Assembly: GCA_946186375.1 (NCBI GenBank)
Contig: CAMHMZ010000004.1
Location: forward strand, 28,710-92,709
Direction of reading: 5' to 3'
DNA from: an uncultured Clostridia bacterium
GTDB lineage: Bacteria; Bacillota; Clostridia; Oscillospirales; Oscillospiraceae
DNA length: 64,000 bases
Part shown: positions 34,147 to 42,777 of the stretch, in pieces
Layout: the number at the start of each line of letters is the position of its first letter
Numbering within the stretch: the first letter of the stretch is position 1
The notes under the pieces: model-generated
The model's database searches: none
What the model was told of the DNA's origin: nothing
Seen by the model: the letters and a program-made list of their open reading frames with translations, nothing else
Program-made: the position numbers and the translations under genes

Positions 34147-35154
34147 ATGCACTATGTCGTGGTGGATCTGGAGTGGAATCAGGCGATGAGCTCCAAGTCC
34201 TCCGTTTTCAACAAGCTCCCCATCCATCTGCGGGGAGAGATCATCGAGATCGGTGCCGTGAAGCTCAACGAGGACATGAGCCTCGGCGAGGAGTTTACCA
34301 TCGACGTCAAGCCCGTCTATTTCCGCCGCATGCACTACAAGGTGAAGAAGATCACCGGCTTTGACAAGGAGCGGCTGAGCCGCGGCGTGCCCTTCCCCGA
34401 CGCGCTGGAGCAGTTTCGCGCCTGGTGCGGGGACGACGTCACCTTCATCACCTGGGGCTGCGACGATCAGGGTATCCTCGAGCAGAACATCATCATCCAC
34501 GACCTCGACTGGGACTGGATCGCCGGCTGGATCAACCTGCAGCTCATCTACAATCTGCAGACCGGACTGGACAAGAACCAGAAGTCGCTCGCCAGTGCTA
34601 TGGAGCACTTCGGCATCGAGCAGACGCGCGTGGCGCACGACGCGCTGGGCGACGCCTATAACACCGCGCTCGTGAGCGCGCAGCTCAATATGGCCGAGGG
34701 TCTGCGCCAGTACGCCGACGCAGAGCGGATCCTTGCCAGCCGCATGCCGAACTACAAGGCGCCGGAGGATCGCCCCGAGGAGCCGGACACCCTGCTGCAC
34801 GAGAGCTTCGATGGCTTTCAGAGCAAGGCCGCCGCGTTTGTCGATCCCCGTGTCGGCTCCTTCAACTGCCCTGTCTGCGGCAAGCCGCTCGAGGGCGTGA
34901 AGTGGGTCAACCAGGGCGATCAGCGCTACATGAATCTCTTTACCTGTGACACGGACGGCAGCTATCTCACCCGTGTGCGCTTTCGTCACCGCGGCGACGC
35001 CGAGGGCTGGAGCGCGAGCATGCTGGTGTATGAGGCCGACGAGGACATGCGTGAGTATTACCGCATGAAGTCCACGCAGGCCCGCCGCCGCGGCCGCGGC
35101 CACACCGCCCGCAAAAACCGCCCCGCCGGAAAGAACGAGAAAAACCAGGGTTGA
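34147..35154 (+). CDS. DEDDh 3'-5' exonuclease with C-terminal zinc-ribbon-like domain
   Basis: The 335-residue protein starts with the exonuclease motif VVVDLEWNQ, has EIIEIGAVKL (ExoI-type Glu) and ends the nuclease domain with VAHDALGDAYNTA, the HxxxxD of DEDDh enzymes (KapD/ERI-1-like). After a linker it carries CPVCGKPLEGVKWVN with a later FTCDTDG, which looks like an incomplete zinc ribbon, then a very basic Arg/Lys tail. It may process RNA. It has its own promoter and a terminator whose loop contains the stop codon. Confidence 0.8.
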   Translation: MHYVVVDLEWNQAMSSKSSVFNKLPIHLRGEIIEIGAVKLNEDMSLGEEFTIDVKPVYFRRMHYKVKKITGFDKERLSRGVPFPDALEQFRAWCGDDVTFITWGCDDQGILEQNIIIHDLDWDWIAGWINLQLIYNLQTGLDKNQKSLASAMEHFGIEQTRVAHDALGDAYNTALVSAQLNMAEGLRQYADAERILASRMPNYKAPEDRPEEPDTLLHESFDGFQSKAAAFVDPRVGSFNCPVCGKPLEGVKWVNQGDQRYMNLFTCDTDGSYLTRVRFRHRGDAEGWSASMLVYEADEDMREYYRMKSTQARRRGRGHTARKNRPAGKNEKNQG

Positions 35155-35170
35155 TAACCCTGGTTTTTTC
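35141..35170 (+). terminator. Terminator overlapping the exonuclease stop codon
   Basis: The 12-bp stem AAAACCAGGGTT/AACCCTGGTTTT is followed by more T residues. The TGA stop overlaps the end of the first arm and the loop. Confidence 0.92.
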
Positions 35171-35226
35171 ATATGATGCGTTTGGTCTCTATTTACAGGA
35201 GAGCGAAAAATTGGAGTTTGAAAACA

Positions 35227-35258
35227 ATGAGGAATTAGGAGTTAGGAGAGAGGAATGG
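35227..35258. repeat. Second copy of the ATTAGGA-rich intergenic word
   Basis: This stretch (gaggaattaggagttagg, then agagaggaatgg) shares a 13-base core with the era-yqzL gap at 9503-9530. Confidence 0.5.
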
Positions 35259-35298
35259 AAGGGAACGGGGGATAAAACGCGAAAAATGACGTCCATTT

Positions 35299-35450
35299 CG
35301 TAGGGGCCGACGCCCTCGGCGGCCCGCGCGGTACGATCTAAATACGTGAACAAATCCCCGGCGAAAATGTACTATTCTACGAATTCGCCGGGGATTTGTG
35401 CATCTTATTGGCTCGCTTCTGCCGGGCTGCCGGGGGCGGCAGCCCCTACA
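35299..35450. repeat. MITE-like non-coding element with terminal inverted repeats
   Basis: The ends CGTAGGGGCCGACGCC (35299-35314) and GGCGGCAGCCCCTACA (35435-35450) are imperfect inverted repeats. Inside is a perfect 16-bp hairpin stem (35350-35365 with 35384-35399) around an 18-base loop. There is no coding frame. It sits in a 430-base gene-free block between the exonuclease and XRE genes. I infer a small mobile or repetitive element; other copies are not in this window. Confidence 0.55.
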
Positions 35451-35451
35451 T

Positions 35452-35525
35452 TGTCATCCTGAGCGAGCGAAGCGAGTCGAAGGATCTTAAAAGATTCTTC
35501 GTCGCTGGCGCTCCTCAGAATGACA
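35452..35525. repeat. 74-bp imperfect palindrome next to the MITE-like element
   Basis: The arms begin TGTCATCCTGAGCGAGCG and end CGCTCCTCAGAATGACA. The stretch folds back on itself along nearly its full length. Sequences of this GTCATCCTGAGCGA type are a widespread bacterial intergenic repeat class, as I recall. Confidence 0.6.
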
Positions 35526-35548
35526 GCGCTAAATATCCGTTTACCGTT

Positions 35549-35578
35549 CTGAAAACTGAAAACTGAATTCTGAAAACT
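35549..35578. repeat. CTGAAAACT intergenic repeat, copy 1
   Basis: Three near-tandem CTGAAAACT units occur here. The same arrangement occurs at 42746-42776 with one base different in the middle unit. Both lie just after the stop codon side of minus-strand genes. Confidence 0.55.
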
Positions 35579-35585
35579 ATATCAC

Positions 35586-36368
35586 TCAGAGTTTGATCCG
35601 GAACGAGAAGCCCTTGCCGCGTTTTTCGACCTCGCCGCCCGCATTGGCATTGCCTGTCACATCCGTGCAGTCGATATCTCCGCCCGCGGTCACGTTTCCT
35701 CCCACATTGGAGCAATTGACGTCTCCGCCGGCATAGATATTCCCCTGAATATCTCCACAGCTCACATCGCCCGCAGCGTTCAGATCTTTTCCGATATCTC
35801 CGCATGTGACGTCGCCCTGCACTTCTGCGCTGCCTCTTACGATACCGCAGGATACGTCACCCTGGGCTTTCACGTCCCCGCCGACCGCGTCGCACTTCAC
35901 GTCGCCTCCGGCGCTCACGCTGCCCTCGACGCTGCCCTCCACCGTGACGGAAAAGTCGCTCCGGATATTGAGAGCCGGGCCCTCATATTGAAAGTTCACC
36001 TGCTTTTTGGAAAACAGATGCTCTCCGCCGCTGTGCCCGACGAGCCTGTGCCCGGCAAAGAGCACGACGTGCAGCGTGTCGTCGTCCGGCCAGGGCAGCT
36101 CCCCGTATTCCGCCGTTTCCGCCTCTTTCGCTTCGGGGACAAGCTCCTCCGTCTTCTGCTCGAGCGCCTCTCTCCCGAACAGCGCATCGATGCTGACACC
36201 GAAGACCTCGGCGAGTAACGGCAGGGCAGAGATGTCGGGGCTCGAGAGCTCGTTTTCCCATTTGCTCACCGCCTGATAGGAAATGCCGAGCTCATTGGCC
36301 AGCTGCTCCTGCGTCATATTCTTTTCCTTGCGCAGCCGTGCGAGGATGCTTCCCATCGTTTCGCTCAT
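35586..36368 (-). CDS. XRE-family regulator with C-terminal Cys-rich beta-solenoid-like repeats
   Basis: The 260-residue protein has an N-terminal HTH (residues about 5-60, MTQEQLANELGISYQAVSKWE) and an acidic linker. From about residue 150 to 250 it has repeated units of about 12-13 residues of the type GDVxCxxVxGNxxAG. The repeats put Cys at a regular position (CDAV, CGIV, CGDI, CGDI, CSNV, CTDV) and look like a polymer-forming right-handed solenoid. The HTH would bind DNA; the repeat part may multimerise or sense metal or redox state through a cysteine ladder. It is transcribed toward the repeat block at 35.2-35.6 kb. Confidence 0.75.
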   Translation of the reverse strand: MSETMGSILARLRKEKNMTQEQLANELGISYQAVSKWENELSSPDISALPLLAEVFGVSIDALFGREALEQKTEELVPEAKEAETAEYGELPWPDDDTLHVVLFAGHRLVGHSGGEHLFSKKQVNFQYEGPALNIRSDFSVTVEGSVEGSVSAGGDVKCDAVGGDVKAQGDVSCGIVRGSAEVQGDVTCGDIGKDLNAAGDVSCGDIQGNIYAGGDVNCSNVGGNVTAGGDIDCTDVTGNANAGGEVEKRGKGFSFRIKL

Positions 36369-36468
36369 TTCAGATCCTCCTTATGATTACAGAATGACGG
36401 AACGCGTTTCGCTGAGCAAAGCGTAGCAAAAAACGAGGAAAATGCCAATAAACCATTTGTTGATATGC

Positions 36469-36497
36469 AAAAAAGATAACTCAACCGTTGGTTGAGT
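36469..36497 (-). terminator. Terminator overlapping the ribF stop codon
   Basis: On the minus strand ACTCAACC/GGTTGAGT, an 8-bp stem with a three-base loop, is followed by TATCTTTTTT. The ribF TGA lies in the second arm. Confidence 0.85.
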
Positions 36498-37407
36498 ACT
36501 CTTTTTTGCTCTGAAAATACCCGCGCGCAGCGTCCGCGTCGCGGCGGATCTGCGCGGAGAGCGCGGCAAAATCGGCGTACTTCTGTTCGTCGCGCAGAAA
36601 GGCGTAGAACTCCACGCGCGCCTGCCGTCCGTAGAGGTCTCCGGAATAGTCGAGCAGATGGCTCTCAACGCTCACGCGGCCCTCGTCGCTGACCGTCGGC
36701 CGCACGCCTATGTTCGTCACGGCGATATGGCCCTCCGTCTCGCCGGAGAGATAGACCTTCGCGGCATAGACCCCGCGGCGCGGGACCAGCACGCCCGTCG
36801 GAAAGCTCATGTTGATCGTCGGTGTGCCGAGCTTCGTGCCGAGATGGTAGCCGGAATGCACCGTGTCCGTCAGAAAATGGGGGTGCCCCAGCCAGCGGTT
36901 GGCCTCCTCGACGCGGCCCTCCTTCAGCAGCGCGCGGATGCGCGTAGAGCTGACGACCTGCCCATCAAGCGTGACGGCTGGGATGATATCGCAGCCGACG
37001 CCGCGCTCAGCGCAGTAGTCCCGCAGCTTCTCCGCCGTCCCCTCGCCCTTGTAGCCGAAGCGGAAGTCGTGCCCGACGACGAGCCAGGCCGCGTGCAGCT
37101 CGTCCATGACGGAGTCGGCAAAGTCCTGCCAGGACATGTGCATGACGCGCTGATTGAAGTGGATGAAGATGACGTTCTCGATCCCGAAGGCGCGGCGAAT
37201 AAGCTCCTCGCGCCCGAGCGCGCTGTTGATGAGCTCCACCTGTCCGCCGAAGACGAGATCATCCGGGTGCACGTCGAAGCTCAGCACCGAGGGCTTGAGT
37301 CCCTGCTCCGCGGCGCGTTCTTTGGTTTTGTTCAAAAGAGCCGCGTGCCCGATGTGCACGCCGTCAAAGAAACCGAGCGCGATGGCCCGTCTTGTCTGTG
37401 TCATCAT
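36481..37407 (-). CDS. ribF: Bifunctional riboflavin kinase/FAD synthetase RibF
   Basis: RibF phosphorylates riboflavin to FMN and adenylates it to FAD. The 308-residue product has the FAD-synthetase start ALGFFDGVHIGHAALL, VVGHDFRFGYKGEGT and VSSTRIRALLKEG, then the riboflavin-kinase domain with LGTPTINMSFPTGVLVPRRGVYAA and TNIGVRPTV. It overlaps truB by four bases and ends the rimP-nusA operon, where it lies in many Firmicutes. A second in-frame ATG three bases on is possible. Confidence 0.96.
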   Translation of the reverse strand: MMTQTRRAIALGFFDGVHIGHAALLNKTKERAAEQGLKPSVLSFDVHPDDLVFGGQVELINSALGREELIRRAFGIENVIFIHFNQRVMHMSWQDFADSVMDELHAAWLVVGHDFRFGYKGEGTAEKLRDYCAERGVGCDIIPAVTLDGQVVSSTRIRALLKEGRVEEANRWLGHPHFLTDTVHSGYHLGTKLGTPTINMSFPTGVLVPRRGVYAAKVYLSGETEGHIAVTNIGVRPTVSDEGRVSVESHLLDYSGDLYGRQARVEFYAFLRDEQKYADFAALSAQIRRDADAARGYFQSKKEYSTNG

Positions 37408-38276
37408 GAAACCTCGAAAAAGCTTTTGATGGTCTGCGCCACGCCGTTCTCGACGCGGGCAAGAGCGAGAAAACCACCTCTCTCGCTATACACGCGGATC
37501 TCTCCGTCCGGCGCGTCGACGGCGTAGGGATTGCCGCAGCGCAGCCGCCGTTCGGCCTCGGCCCCGATCGTGAACGCGGGAAGAGACGCGAACAGCGTAT
37601 CGAGCGGCAGGAGCAGGCTCTCCGCCTCTCCCTTTTCTGCTGCCTCGAAGATCTCCGGCAGGGTATGCGCCCCGTCGAGAGAGAAGTCCCCGGCGGAGAC
37701 GCGGCGCAGCGAGCTCATGCAGCCGCCGCAGCCCAGCGCCGCGCCGATATCGTGGCAGAGCGTGCGGACGTAGGTCCCCTTGGAGCAGCGCAGGTCGAGC
37801 AGCCAGTCCTCCCCTTCGCGGCCCACAAGCTCCAAAGAGCTGATCGTGATCGGGCGCGCGGCGCGCTCGATCTCCCCGCCGCGGCGCGCGATCTGATAGA
37901 GCTTCTGCCCCTTGACCTTGATCGCGGAATACATCGGCGGGATCTGCTGCAGCTTGCCGCGGAAGCGCGGGAGGATCGAACGCAGCTCGTATTCTGTTAT
38001 GTTAACCGTATTATGTTCACTAACCGTACCGGTCACGTCCTGTGTGTCGGTAACGAGGCCAAGCCTCAGCCCAGCCAGATAGCGCTTGTCCTGCGCCTCG
38101 GCAAAGCTCGCGGCGCGGGTGGCGCGGCCGACGAAGAGGACGAGCAGCCCCGTCGCCATCGGGTCAAGCGTACCGGAATGGCCAATGCGCTTTTCGTGCA
38201 GCACGCCCCGGAGCTTGGCCACGACGTCGCTGCTGGTCCAGCCGGAGGGCTTATCGACGAGCAGGATCCCGTTCAT
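37404..38276 (-). CDS. truB: tRNA pseudouridine-55 synthase TruB
   Basis: The 290-residue product starts MNGILLVDKPSGWTSSDVV, has the catalytic Asp in HSGTLDPMATGLL, and carries IPPMYSAIKVKGQKLY and CSKGTYVRTLCHDIGAALGC. It isomerises U55 in the T-loop of tRNAs. It overlaps nrnA by four bases. Confidence 0.97.
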   Translation of the reverse strand: MNGILLVDKPSGWTSSDVVAKLRGVLHEKRIGHSGTLDPMATGLLVLFVGRATRAASFAEAQDKRYLAGLRLGLVTDTQDVTGTVSEHNTVNITEYELRSILPRFRGKLQQIPPMYSAIKVKGQKLYQIARRGGEIERAARPITISSLELVGREGEDWLLDLRCSKGTYVRTLCHDIGAALGCGGCMSSLRRVSAGDFSLDGAHTLPEIFEAAEKGEAESLLLPLDTLFASLPAFTIGAEAERRLRCGNPYAVDAPDGEIRVYSERGGFLALARVENGVAQTIKSFFEVS

Positions 38277-39223
38277 GCCTGCCCCCGTACGCGCAGCAGC
38301 TCGTCCACGACGGCGAGGAGCATGTCGCGCGCCTTCTCGGGCGGCTCCTGGATGGTGCAGCCCGCCGCCATGGCGTGGCCGCCGCCGCCGAAGACGGCGC
38401 AGAGCTCGCTGCTGCTGATCTCCGGGTTCGAGCGCGCGGAGACGCGGCTCGAGCCGTCCGGCCGCTCGCGGATCGTGATGCTGAGGATGCTGTTTTCCGC
38501 CTTGCCGGCAAGCCCGGCCAGATCGTCCAGATCCTCCTCCGTCGCGCCCGTTTCACGCAGCATGTCGCGTGTGATGATCGCAACGGTGACGAGCCCGTCG
38601 TGGTAAAAGCCCATGCCGCTGTAGATCATCCCCTCAAGCTGCATGCGCGCGCGGGAGATGCGGCGGAAAAAGCGCAGGTTCAGCGCGCGGTTGTCCGCCC
38701 CCGCCTCCAGAAGCTCCGCCGCAGCGCGCAGCGTGCGCGCGGAGGTGTTGGCGTACTGGAAGCAGCCGCAGTCCGTGGAGACAGCGATATAGAGAAGGTC
38801 GGCCTCCTCCTTGCTGAGCTTGCCGCAGAGGGTCTTGATAAGCTCCAGGATGATCTCGCCGCAGGCGGCGCGGTCGGCCCAGATGAGCTCCTTCGGCGCG
38901 TAGTGGGAATTCGTCGGGTGGTGGTCGATACAGAGCTCCGCCTGCCCGGCAAAGCCGTGGGCAAACATGGCGTCCGTCGCGACGTCCACCGAGACGACGC
39001 AGGCCGGCTCAAAGCCCTCAGACGCAAAGAAGGGCTCCACATAGGGCAGAAACTTCTTCGTCGTCTCCCCGTTCGGGAAGAGCCAGGCGGTCTTGCCGCG
39101 GCGGCGCAGCGCGGAGCAGAGCGCGGCGGCGCTGCCCAGCGTGTCCCCGTCGGGATTTTTATGCGTCACGAGCAGAAAATCGTCATGCTCGGAAAGAAAG
39201 CGCACGCATTCCTTAAGCGTCAT
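38273..39223 (-). CDS. nrnA: DHH-family oligoribonuclease/pAp phosphatase NrnA
   Basis: The 316-residue product has KNPDGDTLGSAAALCSAL, the DHH motif as CIDHHPTN, YIAVSTDCGCFQYANT, and the DHHA1 glycine block FGGGGHAMAAGCTI at the C-terminus. NrnA degrades short RNAs and dephosphorylates pAp. It lies between rbfA and truB, its usual place, and overlaps both neighbours by four bases. Confidence 0.94.
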   Translation of the reverse strand: MTLKECVRFLSEHDDFLLVTHKNPDGDTLGSAAALCSALRRRGKTAWLFPNGETTKKFLPYVEPFFASEGFEPACVVSVDVATDAMFAHGFAGQAELCIDHHPTNSHYAPKELIWADRAACGEIILELIKTLCGKLSKEEADLLYIAVSTDCGCFQYANTSARTLRAAAELLEAGADNRALNLRFFRRISRARMQLEGMIYSGMGFYHDGLVTVAIITRDMLRETGATEEDLDDLAGLAGKAENSILSITIRERPDGSSRVSARSNPEISSSELCAVFGGGGHAMAAGCTIQEPPEKARDMLLAVVDELLRVRGQA

Positions 39224-39582
39224 GACTCTTCCTCGTCAGGCCGGATATCGAGCTCGCGGATCATCTGATTGATGTGCGCGCCGTACTCGATGCTCTTGTC
39301 CACTTCAAACACCAGCTCCGGCGTATAGCGGAGGCTGAGCGATTTGGCCAGCTCCCGCCGCAGCCAGCCGGAGGCGGACTTGAGGCCCTTCTTGAATTCC
39401 TTTTCGTTCTCCAGCCCCAGCACCGACAGCCACACCTTGGCATAGCGCAGATCGCCCGTCGTCTCGACGCGGGTGACGCTGATCATGCCCTGCTGCACGC
39501 GCGGATCCTTGATCTCACGCAGGTGCGCCGACAGGACGCGCTGGATATCGTCGTTCGTTCTTTCCAGATTATGAGAAGGCAT
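39220..39582 (-). CDS. rbfA: Ribosome-binding factor A
   Basis: The 120-residue KH-fold protein has EIKDPRVQQGMISVTRVETTGDLRYAKVWLSVLG, the standard RbfA core, and IEYGAHINQMIREL at the end. It binds immature 30S subunits. It lies 63 bases after infB and overlaps nrnA. Confidence 0.96.
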   Translation of the reverse strand: MPSHNLERTNDDIQRVLSAHLREIKDPRVQQGMISVTRVETTGDLRYAKVWLSVLGLENEKEFKKGLKSASGWLRRELAKSLSLRYTPELVFEVDKSIEYGAHINQMIRELDIRPDEEES

Positions 39583-39645
39583 CGTTTTCCCTCCTGTATC
39601 AGATACGGGCGCGGAGGCCGCGCCCGTAAGTTCGTATTGTTATCC

Positions 39646-42003
39646 TCAGGCCTTGATCTCTTCCATCACGAAGCATTCGATGATGTCTCCGACCTTGATA
39701 TCGTTGAATTTCTCGACCTGCATGCCGCATTCGTAGCCGCTGGCGACCTCGCGCACGTCGTCCTTGAAGCGGCGCAGCGAAGCGAGCTGACCCTCGTGGA
39801 TGACGATGTTGTCGCGCAGGACGCGGACCGAGCAGCCGCGCTGGATCTTACCGTCGGTGCAGTAGCAGCCGCAGACGGTGCCGACCTTGGAGACCTTGTA
39901 GGTCTCGCGCACCTCGGCGTGGCCGATGATGGCCTCGCGGAACTTCGGCGCGAGCATGCCCTTCATGGCCGCCTCGATCTCGTTGATGCAGTCGTAGATG
40001 ACGCGGTACATCCGCATATCCACCTTGCTGCGCGCGGCGCTGTCGCGTGCGGCGTTGTCCGGGCGGACGTTGAAGCCCACGATGATGGCGCCGGAGGTGG
40101 CCGCCAGCATGACGTCGGACTCGTTGATGGCGCCGACGGCGCTGTGGATGACCTTGACGCGCACCTCGTCGTTGGAAATCTTCTCGAGCGAGGACTTGAC
40201 CGCCTCGGCCGAGCCCTGGACGTCGGCCTTGACGATGAGGTTCAGGGTCTTCATCTCACCGGCCTGGATCTGGCTGAAGAGATCCTCGAGGCTGACCTTC
40301 TTCGTGCCGCCCAGCGTGCTGTTCTGCTGCTGGATGCGGCGCTCCTCGGCCAGCTCTCTGGCCATGCGCTCGTCGGTGACGGCGTTGAACACATCACCCG
40401 CGCTGGGAACTTCGCTCAGACCCGAGATCTCGACCGGCGTGGAGGGGCCGGCTTCGGTGACGCGCTGGCCCTTGTCGTTGATCATGGTGCGCACGCGGCC
40501 AACCGCCGTGCCGGCGATGATGATGTCGCCGGATTTGAGGGTGCCGTTTTGCACGAGGACGGTCATGATGGGGCCGCGTCCCTTGTCGAGACGCGCTTCG
40601 ATGACGGTGCCCTTCGCGGCGCGGTTCGGGTTGGCCTTGAGCTCCTGCACCTCGGCCAGAACGACGAGGTTCTCCAGAAGCTCGGGGATGCCCATGCCGG
40701 TCTTGGCGGAGATCGGGCAGATGATCGTGTCGCCGCCCCATTCCTCGCTGACAAGGTCATACTCGGTCAGCTGCTGCTTGATGCGGTCGGGGTTAGCGCC
40801 GACGACGTCCATCTTGTTGATCGCCACGACGACCGGGATATTCGCAGCCTTGGCGTGGTTGATGCTCTCGATGGTCTGCGGCATGATGCCGTCGTCCGCG
40901 GCGACGACGAGGATGGCGATATCCGTGACCATGGCGCCGCGGGCGCGCATGGAGGTAAAGGCCTCGTGGCCCGGGGTGTCGAGGAAGGTGACAGGGCTGC
41001 CGTTTACGTCCACGGTGTAGGCGCCGATGTGCTGCGTGATGCCGCCGGCCTCGCCGGAGACGACGTTTGCATGGCGGATGTAGTCCAGCAGCGAAGTCTT
41101 GCCGTGGTCGACGTGGCCCATGACCACCACGACCGGGGCGCGGGGGACGAGATCCTCGGGCGCGTCCTCGTGGTCGTCGATCAGGCGCTCCTCGACCGTG
41201 ACGATGACTTCCTTTTCGACCTTGCAGCCCATCTCCATGGCGACGAGCGCCGCAGTATCGTAGTCGATGACCTCGGAGACGCTGGCGAAGACGCCGAGCT
41301 TGAAGAGCTGCTTGATGACCTCGGCCGCCGTCTTCTTCATGCGGGAGGCGAGCTCGCCCACGGCGATCTCATCGGGGATGAGCACCTTGACGGGCTGCTT
41401 CTTCGCGATCTCGAGGTGGAGGCGGTTCATCTTGTCGCGCTCTTCCTGGCGGCGCTTGCTGGACTGCTGACCGCTCTGGCGCTGCTTGTTCTTGTTGGTG
41501 AACTTCTCCTTGTTGCCGCGCTGGGTGCCGGACTGGCTGCCCTTGCTGCCGGCAAGATCCTCGAACTTCTCGTTGTATTTCTCAATGTTCACCGCCGCGC
41601 CGCCGCGGGTATCCACGACGCGCTTCTCCGCCACCTGGCGGGGCACATGCGGCTTATCCTTCTTCTCCTGCTTCGGCTGGGGCGAGGGCTGCTGGGTCTG
41701 CGGCTGCGCCGCCTGCTGCGGCTTGTCGGCCTCGCCCTGGGCAGGCTGCGCCGCGGCGGGCTTCTCTTCCGCCTTCGCGGGGGCGGCGGGCTTCTTCGGC
41801 TCGACCTTGAAGACCTCCTCCAGGCTCGCGACCTGATTATGCTGGGTCATATACTCGAAAATGACGTCCAGCTCGTTGTTCTCCAGCACCTGCATATGGT
41901 TCTTAGGAGGCGCGATATAATCGGTAAGGATCTGGCTGATCACCTTTGACGCTACGCCGAAATCCTTGGCCACCTCATGCACTCTGTATTTGATCATACT
42001 CAT
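39646..42003 (-). CDS. infB: Translation initiation factor IF-2
   Basis: IF-2 brings initiator tRNA to the ribosome. The 785-residue product has the N-terminal IF2N segment ([13 protein letters not shown]), a long Gln/Pro/Lys/Ala-rich linker (about 70-190), then the GTPase with [30 protein letters not shown] and NKMD, and the IF-2 C-terminal domains. The ATG at 42003 follows AAAGGAGGAC. It overlaps the L7Ae-like gene by four bases. Confidence 0.98.
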   Translation of the reverse strand: MSMIKYRVHEVAKDFGVASKVISQILTDYIAPPKNHMQVLENNELDVIFEYMTQHNQVASLEEVFKVEPKKPAAPAKAEEKPAAAQPAQGEADKPQQAAQPQTQQPSPQPKQEKKDKPHVPRQVAEKRVVDTRGGAAVNIEKYNEKFEDLAGSKGSQSGTQRGNKEKFTNKNKQRQSGQQSSKRRQEERDKMNRLHLEIAKKQPVKVLIPDEIAVGELASRMKKTAAEVIKQLFKLGVFASVSEVIDYDTAALVAMEMGCKVEKEVIVTVEERLIDDHEDAPEDLVPRAPVVVVMGHVDHGKTSLLDYIRHANVVSGEAGGITQHIGAYTVDVNGSPVTFLDTPGHEAFTSMRARGAMVTDIAILVVAADDGIMPQTIESINHAKAANIPVVVAINKMDVVGANPDRIKQQLTEYDLVSEEWGGDTIICPISAKTGMGIPELLENLVVLAEVQELKANPNRAAKGTVIEARLDKGRGPIMTVLVQNGTLKSGDIIIAGTAVGRVRTMINDKGQRVTEAGPSTPVEISGLSEVPSAGDVFNAVTDERMARELAEERRIQQQNSTLGGTKKVSLEDLFSQIQAGEMKTLNLIVKADVQGSAEAVKSSLEKISNDEVRVKVIHSAVGAINESDVMLAATSGAIIVGFNVRPDNAARDSAARSKVDMRMYRVIYDCINEIEAAMKGMLAPKFREAIIGHAEVRETYKVSKVGTVCGCYCTDGKIQRGCSVRVLRDNIVIHEGQLASLRRFKDDVREVASGYECGMQVEKFNDIKVGDIIECFVMEEIKA

Positions 42004-42434
42004 CCGTTCGTCCTCCTTTTACCTGTCCTCTTCCCGCTCTGTTGAGCCGGTCCCTCCTGTTTTCGCCGTTCGGCCTTCTCCCGGCGCCGCCGGACCTCCG
42101 CGGCCGTTTCGCCGTATCGCTCCGGATCCATCTGCTCCAGCAGCTCCGTCAGCGCCCCGGCAAAGCCGAGATCCGTGACCGCCGCCATGGCGCAGCTGCC
42201 GATGCCGAGCGCCCCGGCCAGCTCCTCCTTGGAAAACGGAAGGGGCACCGTGAGCACCCGCCGCCCGTAGGCGAAGGTCTCCGCCCGGCGTCGGGCGTTG
42301 TCCGAGGCGTCCTCGGCCAGCAGCAGGAGCTTTGCCTTTCCGGCGCGCACCGCGTTGCCGGTGTTCAGTTCGCCCGGCTCGATGGCGCGGGCCTTGCGCA
42401 TCAGGCCCAGCAGGCGCAGCGCTTTTTCCCTCAT
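42000..42434 (-). CDS. ylxQ: L7Ae-family ribosomal protein (YlxQ type)
   Basis: The 144-residue protein starts with an L7Ae-like RNA-binding fold: [55 protein letters not shown]. It ends in a basic tail. YlxQ proteins bind kink-turn-like RNA and lie between rnpM and infB, as here. It overlaps both neighbours by four bases. Confidence 0.9.
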   Translation of the reverse strand: MREKALRLLGLMRKARAIEPGELNTGNAVRAGKAKLLLLAEDASDNARRRAETFAYGRRVLTVPLPFSKEELAGALGIGSCAMAAVTDLGFAGALTELLEQMDPERYGETAAEVRRRREKAERRKQEGPAQQSGKRTGKRRTNG

Positions 42435-42703
42435 TCGCCGGCCTCCATCTGTTCATAAAGCTTTTCGTAGATCTCCTCCGGGATCGCGCAGGAGAGCGCG
42501 CGCTCGATGGCGCGGGCTTTGACCGCCTTCTTCAGGCAGTTCTGATCGGGGCAGACGTAAGCGCCCCGCCCCGAGGCCTTTCCGCGAAAATCCAGGCTGA
42601 TCTCGCCCTCCGGCGAGCGCACCACGCGGATCAGCTCTTTTTTTGGTTTCTGTTCACGGCAGCCGAGACACTGCCGCAGGGGGATCTTCTTTTGCACAGG
42701 CAT
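42431..42703 (-). CDS. rnpM: RNase P modulator RnpM (YlxR)
   Basis: The 90-residue protein has PLRQCLGCREQKPKKELIRVVR and GRGAYVCPDQNCLKKAVK, the signature blocks of the YlxR family, recently described as modulating RNase P. It lies between nusA and ylxQ in the conserved order. Confidence 0.93.
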   Translation of the reverse strand: MPVQKKIPLRQCLGCREQKPKKELIRVVRSPEGEISLDFRGKASGRGAYVCPDQNCLKKAVKARAIERALSCAIPEEIYEKLYEQMEAGE

Positions 42704-42745
42704 CTCAACCGCCTCCTTACCCAGAAGAAACGCTCCGCGTTTCTC

Positions 42746-42776
42746 CTGAAAACTGAAAACTGACTTCTGAAAACTG
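42746..42776. repeat. CTGAAAACT intergenic repeat, copy 2
   Basis: Three near-tandem CTGAAAACT units lie in the rnpM-nusA gap, directly after the nusA stop. The stretch matches 35549-35578 except for one base. Confidence 0.55.
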
Positions 42777-42777
42777 A

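Noticed and set aside
39274..41949. A very long open frame (about 890 codons) on the plus strand opposite infB
   Set aside because: It mirrors the GC-rich codons of infB, has no ribosome site and encodes a low-complexity Leu/Ala/Gly/Asp-rich chain. The infB protein is certain. Similar antisense frames opposite uvrC, mutS2, the flavodiiron gene and the EF-G-like gene are rejected for the same reason.
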